This document shows, in pieces, positions 8,302 to 14,550 of a stretch of 20,186 nucleotides of DNA (its first letter is position 1; each line of letters starts with the position of its first letter). Made by a program: the position numbers and the translations under genes. This stretch comes from Lachnospiraceae bacterium UBA3386 (lineage in GTDB: Bacteria; Bacillota; Clostridia; Lachnospirales; Lachnospiraceae), in assembly GCA_002358875.1 (NCBI GenBank), contig DEPS01000145.1, positions 1 to 20,186 on the forward strand. Reading direction: 5' to 3'. Below the pieces are notes generated by a model. It saw only the letters and a program-made list of their open reading frames with translations. It was not told the DNA's origin and did no database searches.

Positions 8302-9177
8302 ATGAAAATTGCAGTGACATATGAGCAGGGTAACATCTTTCAGCATTTTGGAAAGACGGAGCAGTTTAAGATTTATAATGTCAATGGCGGAGAGATCGTT
8401 TCGAGTGAAGTGATCGGATCGGACGGTGCCGGTCATGGAGCGCTGGCGAAGGTTCTGGCGGATCAGGGAGTCGACGTACTGATCTGCGGGGGACTTGGCG
8501 GCGGTGCGCTGGAAGCATTGACACAGGCCGGGATAGAAGTCGTCGCGGGCGCAGAGGGAGACGCGGACGAGGCGGTCAGGGCTTACCTTGGCGGCAGTCT
8601 TGTTTCCACCGGTGCCAACTGCGACCATCATGATCACGAGGAAGGAAATTCCTGCGGCAGTTCTGAAGAAGAAGGGGGCTGCGGCGGCTGCTCTTCAGGG
8701 GGCTGTGGGGGCTGCAGCGGCTGCGGCGGAGCTCCGGTGATCTATCTGGATGGGAAAAACGCGGGAAAGACCGTCAGAGTCCATTACAGGGGAACTTTTA
8801 ACGACGGGACTCAGTTTGATTCTTCTTATGACCGTGGCGAGCCGCTTGAATTCCTCTGCGGCGCGGGCATGATGATCCCCGGCTTCGATAAGGCGGTGGC
8901 AGATATGGAAATCGGTCAGGTGGTCGACATCCATCTGATGCCGGAGGAAGCCTATGGCATGCCGGATCCGGAAAATATCATCACGATCGGTATCGCCCAG
9001 CTGCCCGGCTCCGAAAATCTGAACGTGGGAGAGCGCGTATACTTAAGGAATGTGATGGGACAGCCCTTCCCTGTTGTCGTGACGAAAAAGGACGCCATGT
9101 GTATCACCTTTGACGCCAACCACGAGATGGCCGGAAAGGAGCTCAATTTCAGGATCGAGCTTTTGGAGAGCCTGTAA
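8302..9177 (+). CDS. NifX-like cofactor-binding domain fused to FKBP/SlyD-type prolyl isomerase
   Basis: The protein has 291 residues in three parts. Residues 1-105 match the dinitrogenase Fe-Mo cofactor family (NifX/NafY-like): MKIAVTY, FQHFGKTEQF, a GHGAL segment, DVLICGGLGGGA and GDADEAV. Such domains bind metal clusters or oligomerise. Residues 107-143 are a linker with CDHHDH and alternating Cys-Gly runs, a plausible soft-metal site. Residues 145-291 are an FKBP-type peptidyl-prolyl isomerase of SlyD arrangement: VRVHYRGTFNDGTQFDSS, MMIPGFDKAVADMEIGQ, MPEEAYGMPDPENI, then an inserted chaperone flap before the final strands. SlyD proteins normally carry a metal-binding C-terminal tail; here the metal-like stretch lies between the domains. 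No nitrogenase genes are nearby, so the role is probably metal handling plus folding rather than nitrogen fixation, which is inference. AAGGAG lies 8 bases before the ATG. Confidence 0.85.
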   Translation: MKIAVTYEQGNIFQHFGKTEQFKIYNVNGGEIVSSEVIGSDGAGHGALAKVLADQGVDVLICGGLGGGALEALTQAGIEVVAGAEGDADEAVRAYLGGSLVSTGANCDHHDHEEGNSCGSSEEEGGCGGCSSGGCGGCSGCGGAPVIYLDGKNAGKTVRVHYRGTFNDGTQFDSSYDRGEPLEFLCGAGMMIPGFDKAVADMEIGQVVDIHLMPEEAYGMPDPENIITIGIAQLPGSENLNVGERVYLRNVMGQPFPVVVTKKDAMCITFDANHEMAGKELNFRIELLESL

Positions 9178-9196
9178 GGAAAGGCGTTCGCCGTTT

Positions 9197-9304
9197 AAGA
9201 CATAGGTCAGATCTCAGACGAAGGTCAGGGCTAAGGAAATGGTCAGGTCTAAGACAATGGTCAGGTCTCAGACAGCGGTCAGGTCTCAGACAAAGGTCAG
9301 GGAA
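9197..9304 (+). repeat. Six tandem 18-bp repeats
   Basis: Six consecutive 18-base units share the pattern (A/C)AGACAAnGGTCAGGTCT, with 1-5 differences per unit. Unit junctions create short dyads of the form GTCTnAGAC. The array lies 20 bases after the fusion-gene stop and 97 bases before the nrdG start. One frame stays open through the array, but it has no start codon or ribosome binding site, so I treat it as non-coding. Confidence 0.85.
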
Positions 9305-9401
9305 AACAGCCCGGTACTTTAGCTGTTAATAAATAATGGAGGCGGGACGATTTCACGCCACAGGTCTTTATCGTTTTGCTGTTTTACAGGGAAAAACCAT
9401 C

Positions 9402-9977
9402 ATGAATTATGCGCAGATCAAAGAATGTGATATAGCCAACGGCCCGGGAGTGCGGGTGAGCCTGTTTGTCTCGGGCTGCCGCAATGCCTGCCCCGGATGT
9501 TTTAACCCGGAGACATGGGATTTTAACTACGGCCAGACCTTCACACTGGAGACAGAAGACAGGATCCTGCGTCTTTTGATGCCGGAATATATCGAGGGGC
9601 TTACCATCCTTGGAGGGGAGCCTTTCGAGCCGGAAAATCAGGCTGTTCTGGTCGGGCTTTTGAGGAAGGTGAAGAAAATCTGTCCCAATAAGAGTATCTG
9701 GTGCTATACAGGCTATACTTATGAGACAGAGATCCTCAGAGGAGACAAACACACTGCGTTTACTGATGAGATGCTCTCCCTGATCGATGTCCTGGTAGAC
9801 GGGCGCTTCCTTCTTGCGGAAAAGGATATCACACTTTTGTACCGCGGAAGCAGAAACCAGAGGATCCTGGCTCTGCACGGAAAAGAAAAGGGCAGCGGGG
9901 ACCCGGCTTTAGACACGGCAAGGGATGCGATCCGCGAGATCACGGACATTGCCAGGGGAGATTCGATGTGGAAATGA
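9402..9977 (+). CDS. nrdG: Anaerobic ribonucleotide reductase activating protein
   Basis: This is a radical-SAM activase of 191 residues. It uses a [4Fe-4S] cluster and S-adenosylmethionine to place the glycyl radical on NrdD, allowing dNTP synthesis without oxygen. The cluster motif CxxxCxxC is CRNACPGC (Cys 26, 30, 33). It is preceded by ECDIANGPGVRVSLFVSGC and followed by NPETWDFNYG and LTILGGEPFEPENQ, all typical of NrdG. I start at the ATG at 9402, where MNYAQIKECDIANG aligns with the family start and AGGGA lies about 10 bases upstream. An in-frame ATG at 9336 would add 22 atypical residues and lacks a site. NrdD is usually encoded next to NrdG but is not in this window. The stop overlaps a short downstream ORF (ATGA) and leads into rsmF. 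Confidence 0.93.
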   Translation: MNYAQIKECDIANGPGVRVSLFVSGCRNACPGCFNPETWDFNYGQTFTLETEDRILRLLMPEYIEGLTILGGEPFEPENQAVLVGLLRKVKKICPNKSIWCYTGYTYETEILRGDKHTAFTDEMLSLIDVLVDGRFLLAEKDITLLYRGSRNQRILALHGKEKGSGDPALDTARDAIREITDIARGDSMWK

Positions 9978-10057
9978 TTTCCCGGGACTTTTTCGATGGC
10001 AGGATTCATGAAAAGCTATATGTGCCTGCCCGCATTGAAAAGGAAAAGATGAGGTGA
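9974..10057 (+). CDS. Candidate 27-residue small protein overlapping nrdG
   Basis: A short ORF starts at an ATG whose last two bases begin the nrdG stop (ATGA overlap). It runs 27 codons to a TGA at 10055-10057, two bases before the rsmF ATG at 10060. It thus exactly fills the gap between the two genes in a classic coupling arrangement. The peptide is charged, with segments RDFFDGRIHEKLYV and ARIEKEKMR, and reads like real coding sequence. An AGGGGAG stretch lies about 13 bases upstream, rather far for a ribosome binding site. I do not recognise it. It may be a genuine small protein, a coupling device carrying ribosomes to the rsmF site, or the remnant of a longer gene. Confidence 0.35.
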   Translation: MISRDFFDGRIHEKLYVPARIEKEKMR

Positions 10058-10059
10058 GA

Positions 10060-12054
10060 ATGTCCTTAAAGAACACAAAAGCGGAAAGGAACATGTTGGA
10101 GGACGGAAACGGCAGAGCCGGATCGGGAATAGCGGGATCTGATACGGCGTTTTCTGTGGATAAGCTTCCAGAGAAATTCCTTGCCGATATGAAAAAACTG
10201 CTCCCCGGGGAAGAATATGCGGCGTTTTTGTCCTCTTACGGACAGGAACGCCTTTTTTCTCTGCGTGTAAATCCCTTAAAATGTTCGCGGGAGGTTTTCC
10301 TGCAATGCTTTTCTCTTCCGGAATGCCCGGGTGAGAATGCTTTCGGAGAAAAAAATTCCGGAGAGGAAAATTCTGAAGGGGAAAATTCTGAAGGGGAAAC
10401 TTCCGGAGAGGAAAAATCTGAAGGAGAAATTTCCGGAGAGGAAAATTCTGAAGGGGAATATTCCGAAGGGGCGAAAAGCAGCAGGGGTGTTAATGTCGGG
10501 CTTTCATGCGGACTTGGGCCCGTACCCTGGGAGCCGGACGGCTTTTACTATCCGGAAGACCTGCGCCCGGGAAAGCTTCCCTGGCATGAGGCGGGAATGT
10601 ATTATATCCAGGAAGCGAGCGCGATGGCGCCGGCTGTCCTTGTCGGAGCAAAGCCGGGAGAGCGGGTCCTGGATCTGTGCGCCGCGCCGGGAGGTAAGAG
10701 CACGAAGCTTGCTGCCTGCCTGCAGGGGCAGGGCATCCTTGTCGCCAACGAGATTCATCCTGAGCGGGCGAAGATCCTCTCAGCAAATCTCGAACGGATG
10801 GGGGTCCGGAATGCGGTCGTGACCAATGAGACGCCCCGGCGCCTTGCCTCCCGTTTTCCCCTCTATTTTGACAGGATCGCTGTTGACGCTCCCTGTTCCG
10901 GAGAGGGAATGTTCCGAAAGGAGGAGCAGGCCCTGATCCACTGGAGCCCGGAGAATGTCCGGATGTGCGCGCAGCGGCAGCTGGAGATCCTGGAGGAGGC
11001 TGCTGCCATGCTCAAAAGGGGCGGGACACTGGTCTATTCCACCTGTACCTTCTCCCGGGAGGAAAATGAGGACGTGATCGCGCACTTTCTGGCGGAGCAT
11101 CCGGAGTTTGAGGCCGTCGATGTACGTACACTTATGGATGCAGACCTTAAGGGCCGGGGCTTTGAATACGGGCGGATCGCTTGTGGTGATCAGGATGATC
11201 CGGACAGGCCTGGCCGGACAGAGTGCTTCTTTGGCGCAGTGCGGCTCTGGCCCCACCGCATTCAGGGCGAAGGACATTTTGCCGCCGTGATGAAAAAAAA
11301 AGCAGCCGACTTCCGGGGAGGGTCTGAGTACGGGGCGGCGAAAGCCTTTGACCCGGGAAAACAGGAAGCCGATGCCGGCAGAAGCGGGGCACCTCTTTTT
11401 GCGGGAGAAGCCGCTGCTGAAAAGAGAAAGAAGAACAAAAAGAGCAGGAAAGGGGCGGCCCTCGCCGGAGGAAACAAAGGCGGATGCCGGGATCCAAAGC
11501 GCGAACAGGCCCTGCAGCTCTGGAGGGAGTTCCGGGAGGAAGCACTGAAGCTGTCCGGAGATTCTTTTCCGGAGGAAAACATTATTCTTTTCGGGGAGAC
11601 GCTCTATCTGCTTCCTTTTCCGGCGGGAAGTCTGCCGATCGACGGGCTGCGCGTTTTAAGGCCGGGCCTTGCGCTGGGAGATGTGAAGAAGGGGCGCTTT
11701 ATGCCCGCGCACGCACTGGCGATGGCGCTGAAAAGAGAGGAAGCCGCGCAGAGCATCAGCCTGTCCGGAACAAGCCCCGAGGCTTATGCCTGGATCAGGG
11801 GGGAGGCCGTCCGGGTCTGCCGGACGGCCCCTGAAGGCTGCGCGGATCGCGGCGGGGATTCTGTATTGAAAAAGGGCTGGATTCTCGTCATGATCGACGG
11901 GTGCGGCATCGGATGGGGAAAGATCGCGGAGAACCCGTCGGCAGATGGAATGTTTATGGTTAAAAACCATTATCCCAAGGGTCTGCGCAGGGCCAACTGG
12001 CAGGCCGGCAGCAGTGTGTTTTGCAGCGCCATTGACCACAAAATACCATTCTGA
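10060..12054 (+). CDS. rsmF: RsmF-like 16S rRNA m5C methyltransferase with repeat insertion
   Basis: This is a NOL1/NOP2/Sun-family RNA cytosine-5 methyltransferase of 664 residues. The N-terminal domain begins LPEKFLADMKKLLPGEEY and includes LFSLRVNPLK. The Rossmann domain has the SAM motif LDLCAAPGGKST (from residue 204), motif IV DAPCSGEGMFRK (Cys 279, expected to aid product release) and motif VI STCTF (Cys 329, expected nucleophile). The C-terminal RsmF domains include LWREFREEAL and KNHYPKGLRRANW. Two segments are unusual: a Glu/Gly/Ser pentapeptide array at residues 96-140, and a basic low-complexity linker at about 408-490 containing KRKKNKKSRK. The ATG at 10060 has GAGG five bases upstream; an in-frame GTG at 10054 is the alternative start. 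The exact cytosine target cannot be read from sequence. The gene sits in an apparent operon between nrdG and rarA. Confidence 0.88.
   Translation: MSLKNTKAERNMLEDGNGRAGSGIAGSDTAFSVDKLPEKFLADMKKLLPGEEYAAFLSSYGQERLFSLRVNPLKCSREVFLQCFSLPECPGENAFGEKNSGEENSEGENSEGETSGEEKSEGEISGEENSEGEYSEGAKSSRGVNVGLSCGLGPVPWEPDGFYYPEDLRPGKLPWHEAGMYYIQEASAMAPAVLVGAKPGERVLDLCAAPGGKSTKLAACLQGQGILVANEIHPERAKILSANLERMGVRNAVVTNETPRRLASRFPLYFDRIAVDAPCSGEGMFRKEEQALIHWSPENVRMCAQRQLEILEEAAAMLKRGGTLVYSTCTFSREENEDVIAHFLAEHPEFEAVDVRTLMDADLKGRGFEYGRIACGDQDDPDRPGRTECFFGAVRLWPHRIQGEGHFAAVMKKKAADFRGGSEYGAAKAFDPGKQEADAGRSGAPLFAGEAAAEKRKKNKKSRKGAALAGGNKGGCRDPKREQALQLWREFREEALKLSGDSFPEENIILFGETLYLLPFPAGSLPIDGLRVLRPGLALGDVKKGRFMPAHALAMALKREEAAQSISLSGTSPEAYAWIRGEAVRVCRTAPEGCADRGGDSVLKKGWILVMIDGCGIGWGKIAENPSADGMFMVKNHYPKGLRRANWQAGSSVFCSAIDHKIPF
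10345..10479 (+). repeat. Nine in-frame 15-bp repeats inside rsmF
   Basis: Nine consecutive 15-base units encode pentapeptides of the form (G/E)(E/G)E(N/K/T/I/Y)S(G/E), read in the register EENSE, GENSE, GETSG and so on. Typical DNA units are GAAGGGGAAAATTCT and GGAGAGGAAAATTCT. The array adds an acidic, probably disordered 45-residue stretch between the N-terminal domain and the methyltransferase core. Because units are 15 bp, gain or loss of copies keeps the frame. Confidence 0.9.
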
Positions 12055-12092
12055 TAAAATCTTTGGAAAAGATTGAACAGGAGTGGATTGAG

Positions 12093-13457
12093 ATGGATCT
12101 GTTTGATTATATGCGCCGGGAGCAGCAGAAAGCGGAGTCTCCCCTGGCGGCCAGGCTTCGGCCTTCGACGCTCGACGAGGTGGTCGGGCAGGAGCACATC
12201 ATAGGAAAGGGGCGGATGCTCCGGAGGGCGATCCAGGCTGATAAGCTGGGGTCGCTGATTTTTTACGGGCCTCCGGGAACAGGAAAGACCACCCTGGCTA
12301 AGGTGATCGCGAATACGACCAGCGCCGAATTCGTCCAGCTCAATGCCACCACCTCGGGAAAAAAGGACATGGAGGAGGCGGTGCGCGGGGCTAAGGACCG
12401 CATGGGCATGTACGGGAAGAAGACCATCCTCTTCATCGACGAGATCCACCGCTTCAACAAGGCCCAGCAGGACTATCTGCTTCCCTTTGTCGAGGACGGG
12501 ACGGTGACCCTGATCGGGGCCACGACGGAAAATCCGTATTTTGAGGTGAACGGGGCGCTGATCTCGCGCTCGACGGTCTTTGAGCTAAGGCCCCTGTCCC
12601 GTGAGGATGTGCGCGAGCTGATCCTGCGGGCGGTTCAGGACAGCGAAAAGGGCATGGGCATGTACAACCCCGTGATCGATGACGATGCGGCGGATTTCCT
12701 TGCCGACGTGGCGGGGGGCGACGCGAGGCGGGCTCTCAGCGCGGTGGAGCTCGGAGTCCTGACGACGGAGCCGTCCGGAGACGGGAAGATCCATATCACT
12801 CTGGAGGTGGCACAGGAGTGCATCCAGAGGAGGGCGCCCCGCTATGACAAGGGAGGCGACAGTCATTACGATACGATCTCGGCCTTTATCAAGAGCATGA
12901 GGGGGTCGGATCCCGACGCGGCTGTCTATTATCTGGCCAGGATGCTGGAAGCAGGCGAGGATCCCCGGTTCATCGCCCGCAGGATCATGATCTGCGCCAG
13001 CGAAGACGTCGGCAATGCGGATCCCCAGGCCATTCAGGTGGCGGTAAGCTGCTCTCTGGCCTGTGAGCGGATCGGTATGCCTGAGTCTCAGATCATTTTG
13101 TCCCAGGCGGCCACTTATGTGGCCTGCGCGCCCAAGTCCAACGCCGCGGTAAACGCCATTTTTGATGCAAAAGCACTTGTACAGAAAACCGGAAATCTAC
13201 CCGTTCCGCCCTATCTTCAGGACTCCCACTATGGCGGAGCGGGGAAACTGGGACGCGGGATCGGCTACCAGTATGCCCACCTTTATGAAGAACACTACAG
13301 CGGACAGCCATATCTGCCGGAGGCGGTGAGGGGGGCGCATCTGTATCAGCCCTCTGAAAACGGCTGTGAGCGGGCAATCCGGGAGCGGCTCTACAGGCTG
13401 ACGGGCGATGGGCGCTATACTTCGCCTGAGGAGCTTCTGGAGCGGACGCCGGATTAA
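12093..13457 (+). CDS. rarA: Replication-associated recombination protein A (RarA/MgsA) AAA+ ATPase
   Basis: A clamp-loader-like AAA+ ATPase of 454 residues, related to Mgs1/WRNIP1, that acts at stalled or gapped replication forks. Visible motifs are LAARLRPSTLDEVVGQEHI at the N-terminus, Walker A GPPGTGKT (59-66), Walker B ILFIDEIHR (Asp 116, Glu 117), sensor 1 IGATTENPYFEVN, and GGDARRALSAVEL in the sensor 2 region. The C-terminal tetramerisation part has YDTISAFIKSMRGSDPDAA, EDVGNADP and PPYLQDSHYGG. Length is usual for the family. The ATG at 12093 begins MDLFDYM, as expected, with AGGAG about 9 bases upstream; a TTG at 12063 is less likely. It follows rsmF after 38 bases with no terminator, so co-transcription is likely. 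The stop codon lies inside a degenerate repeat array. Confidence 0.95.
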   Translation: MDLFDYMRREQQKAESPLAARLRPSTLDEVVGQEHIIGKGRMLRRAIQADKLGSLIFYGPPGTGKTTLAKVIANTTSAEFVQLNATTSGKKDMEEAVRGAKDRMGMYGKKTILFIDEIHRFNKAQQDYLLPFVEDGTVTLIGATTENPYFEVNGALISRSTVFELRPLSREDVRELILRAVQDSEKGMGMYNPVIDDDAADFLADVAGGDARRALSAVELGVLTTEPSGDGKIHITLEVAQECIQRRAPRYDKGGDSHYDTISAFIKSMRGSDPDAAVYYLARMLEAGEDPRFIARRIMICASEDVGNADPQAIQVAVSCSLACERIGMPESQIILSQAATYVACAPKSNAAVNAIFDAKALVQKTGNLPVPPYLQDSHYGGAGKLGRGIGYQYAHLYEEHYSGQPYLPEAVRGAHLYQPSENGCERAIRERLYRLTGDGRYTSPEELLERTPD

Positions 13458-13559
13458 AAGGTACAGGACTCCAAAACGCCTGATTCAAGAGGCGGCTGAT
13501 TCAAAGGCGCCGGACTTAAAAAAAACGCCTGATTCAAAAGGTGCCTGATCGTCGAAAAC
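13448..13559 (+). repeat. Degenerate 15-18-bp tandem repeats spanning the rarA stop
   Basis: About seven imperfect units follow GCCTGATTCAAAAGGn: starts at 13448, 13463, 13478, 13494, 13509, 13527 and 13543, with lengths of 15-18. The first unit contains the last codons and TAA stop of rarA. Later units have no open frame of interest. No clear intrinsic terminator is visible between rarA and the next gene. Confidence 0.7.
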
Positions 13560-13598
13560 TATTCCGGGACACAGGGATTGAGGCCCTGTTTAGAATTT

Positions 13599-14111
13599 AT
13601 GGATGAAGTATTTACCGTATATAAACTGATCATTATGTATATTCTGGACCGAGCGGACGGAGATGTGACACAGGGCATGGTGTCTTCGTTCCTTCTGGAG
13701 GGCGGTTTCGCGAACTTTATTTCTCTTGCGGAGAGCTACGATCAGCTGGAAAAGAGAGGACTGGTCCGCTTTGTCTCAGAAGGGGAAAAGAAGTTCGTCA
13801 GGCTTACGGAAGCCGGGCGCCAGGCGCTGGGTTTCTTTGGTGCGCGCCTTAGTGCCGATATCCGCAGGCAGGCCGATGCCTGGATCCTGGAAAACGGGCA
13901 CCGCATCCGGGAGGAGCGGGAGATCAGGGCGGTCTATGAAAAAATGACTTCCGGGGTCTATGAAGTGCGCATGTCTGTCAGGGAGCGGGACGTCACCCTG
14001 ATGGAGATCAGATTATCCGTTCCGGATGCGGCGTCTGCTTCTGCGGTCGCGTCCCGCTGGAACGGTGAAAATGGTGAGATTTATAAATATCTCGTTGAAA
14101 AATTATTCTGA
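13599..14111 (+). CDS. DUF4364 family winged-helix protein
   Basis: A protein of 170 residues. Its N-terminal half reads as a winged helix: FTVYKLIIMYILDRADGDVT, then SSFLLEGGFANFISLAESYDQLEKRGLV and FVRLTEAGRQAL. This matches the DUF4364 family widespread in Clostridia, whose function is not established. Transcriptional regulation is likely from the fold, but no target is known. The C-terminal half (VYEVRMSVRERDVTLMEIRLSV) is a predicted beta-rich domain typical of the family. I start at the ATG at 13599, because VFTVYKLI should lie near the N-terminus. A convincing ribosome binding site is missing for it; an upstream TTG at 13578 is possible. The end of the gene contains the -35 element of the next promoter. 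Confidence 0.82.
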   Translation: MDEVFTVYKLIIMYILDRADGDVTQGMVSSFLLEGGFANFISLAESYDQLEKRGLVRFVSEGEKKFVRLTEAGRQALGFFGARLSADIRRQADAWILENGHRIREEREIRAVYEKMTSGVYEVRMSVRERDVTLMEIRLSVPDAASASAVASRWNGENGEIYKYLVEKLF

Positions 14112-14123
14112 CTGTTCTATAAT
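14095..14123 (+). promoter_or_regulatory. Near-consensus sigma-A promoter upstream of rho
   Basis: TTGAAA (14095-14100), a 17-base spacer and a perfect TATAAT (14118-14123) form the best promoter in the window. It lies across the last codons of the DUF4364 gene. The predicted start near 14130 is about 420 bases before the rho ATG, so it makes either a very long leader or a separate small RNA. Confidence 0.75.
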
Positions 14124-14143
14124 TCATTAAAAATCGAACATCG

Positions 14144-14160
14144 TTGCATATATTATGCAA
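14144..14160. promoter_or_regulatory. Perfect 7-3-7 inverted repeat, operator-like
   Basis: TTGCATATATTATGCAA is a perfect dyad of two 7-base arms around TAT, placed about 14 bases downstream of the predicted start of the promoter at 14095-14123. Its left arm plus TATACA at 14167-14172 (17-base spacing) could also serve as a weak second promoter. A binding site for a dimeric regulator is plausible but unproven. Confidence 0.4.
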
Positions 14161-14172
14161 ATATTGTATACA

Positions 14173-14301
14173 GGGCAGTTGGTGCCCGGTCAGCTTGTAT
14201 TCCGAATTTTATCCCTGATTATTACAGCATAAGGAACTGTGGAGGAAATACTCCGCTGCAGGTCCTTTATGTTATGTCAGAAAATCTGGTGCAGCATCTG
14301 C
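14173..14301 (+). ncRNA. Candidate rod-like structured RNA upstream of rho
   Basis: The RNA can fold into a long imperfect hairpin. The apical arm pairs CTGATTATTACAGCATAAGGA (from about 14215) with TCCTTTATGTTATGTCAG (to 14280), capped by GGAG/CTCC around GAAATA. The basal arm pairs GCAGTTGGTGCCC (from 14175) with GGTGCAGCATCTGC (to 14301), with mismatches. Between them is an asymmetric internal loop, mostly on the 5' side. With the strong promoter upstream and the terminator-like hairpin at 14335-14362, this could be an independent small RNA or a rho leader element. It lacks T-box and SRP signatures and does not clearly match 6S RNA. Confidence 0.4.
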
Positions 14302-14334
14302 AATTAAATCTCATTTTGTCATAGGTGTAACTGT

Positions 14335-14362
14335 CCGGCGGGGCTTTGTGCCCGGCGGTTTT
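14335..14362 (+). terminator. Terminator-like GC hairpin in the rho leader
   Basis: CCGGCGGGGC and GCCCGGCGG pair imperfectly (a GGGC/GCCC core and a CCG/CGG base) around TTTGT, followed by TTTT. It could end transcripts from the promoter at 14095-14123 or act as an attenuator before rho. The internal mismatch and short T run make efficiency uncertain. Confidence 0.5.
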
Positions 14363-14547
14363 ATGCTGTCTACTGTCTTTGAGCGGACAGACAGGTAGCA
14401 CAGGAGTTTTTATACTGTGTACTGTCTTTATGCGGACAGGCGCGGGTCCATGAGCTTTTTGCCTGTTTTATTGTCCATCAACGAGCAGACAGAGGGTGCA
14501 GGAGCTTTTTGCAGTGTCCAGGGCATAAAAGGACAGGTATTGGAGGT
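14359..14547 (+). repeat. ~49-bp imperfect repeats (3.8 copies) in the rho leader
   Basis: Units start at about 14359, 14407, 14456 and 14506, each opening with TTTT(T). Each then carries a TGTC...GACA dyad (for example CTGTC/GACAG with an 8-9-base loop in the first two) and ends in a GGAG- or TGAG-like motif. The fourth, shorter unit supplies the actual rho ribosome binding site, GGAGG at 14542-14546. Within the first two units, CAGACA (14388-14393) and TATACT (14411-14416), 17 bases apart, could be a closer rho promoter. Confidence 0.6.
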
Positions 14548-14550
14548 AAG

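Noticed and set aside
9198..9329. Open frame through the 18-bp repeats giving an Arg/Ser/Gly-rich peptide
   Set aside because: No start codon or ribosome binding site upstream in frame. An 18-bp period keeps any stop-free frame open, so openness is expected.
9336..9401. N-terminal extension of nrdG from an upstream ATG
   Set aside because: The added residues do not resemble NrdG and there is no ribosome binding site; the family start fits the ATG at 9402.
14173..14301. 6S RNA as the identity of the rho-upstream fold
   Set aside because: The rod-like shape is suggestive, but the internal loop is almost all on one side, the basal helix is weak, and I cannot recall a conserved 6S sequence that matches. 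Left as an unassigned candidate RNA.
14359..14547. CRISPR-like array
   Set aside because: Units are contiguous imperfect repeats without unique spacers, and no cas genes are present.
14112..14550. T-box or known riboswitch before rho
   Set aside because: No T-box GGTGG anticipating motif and no signature of common riboswitch classes was visible.
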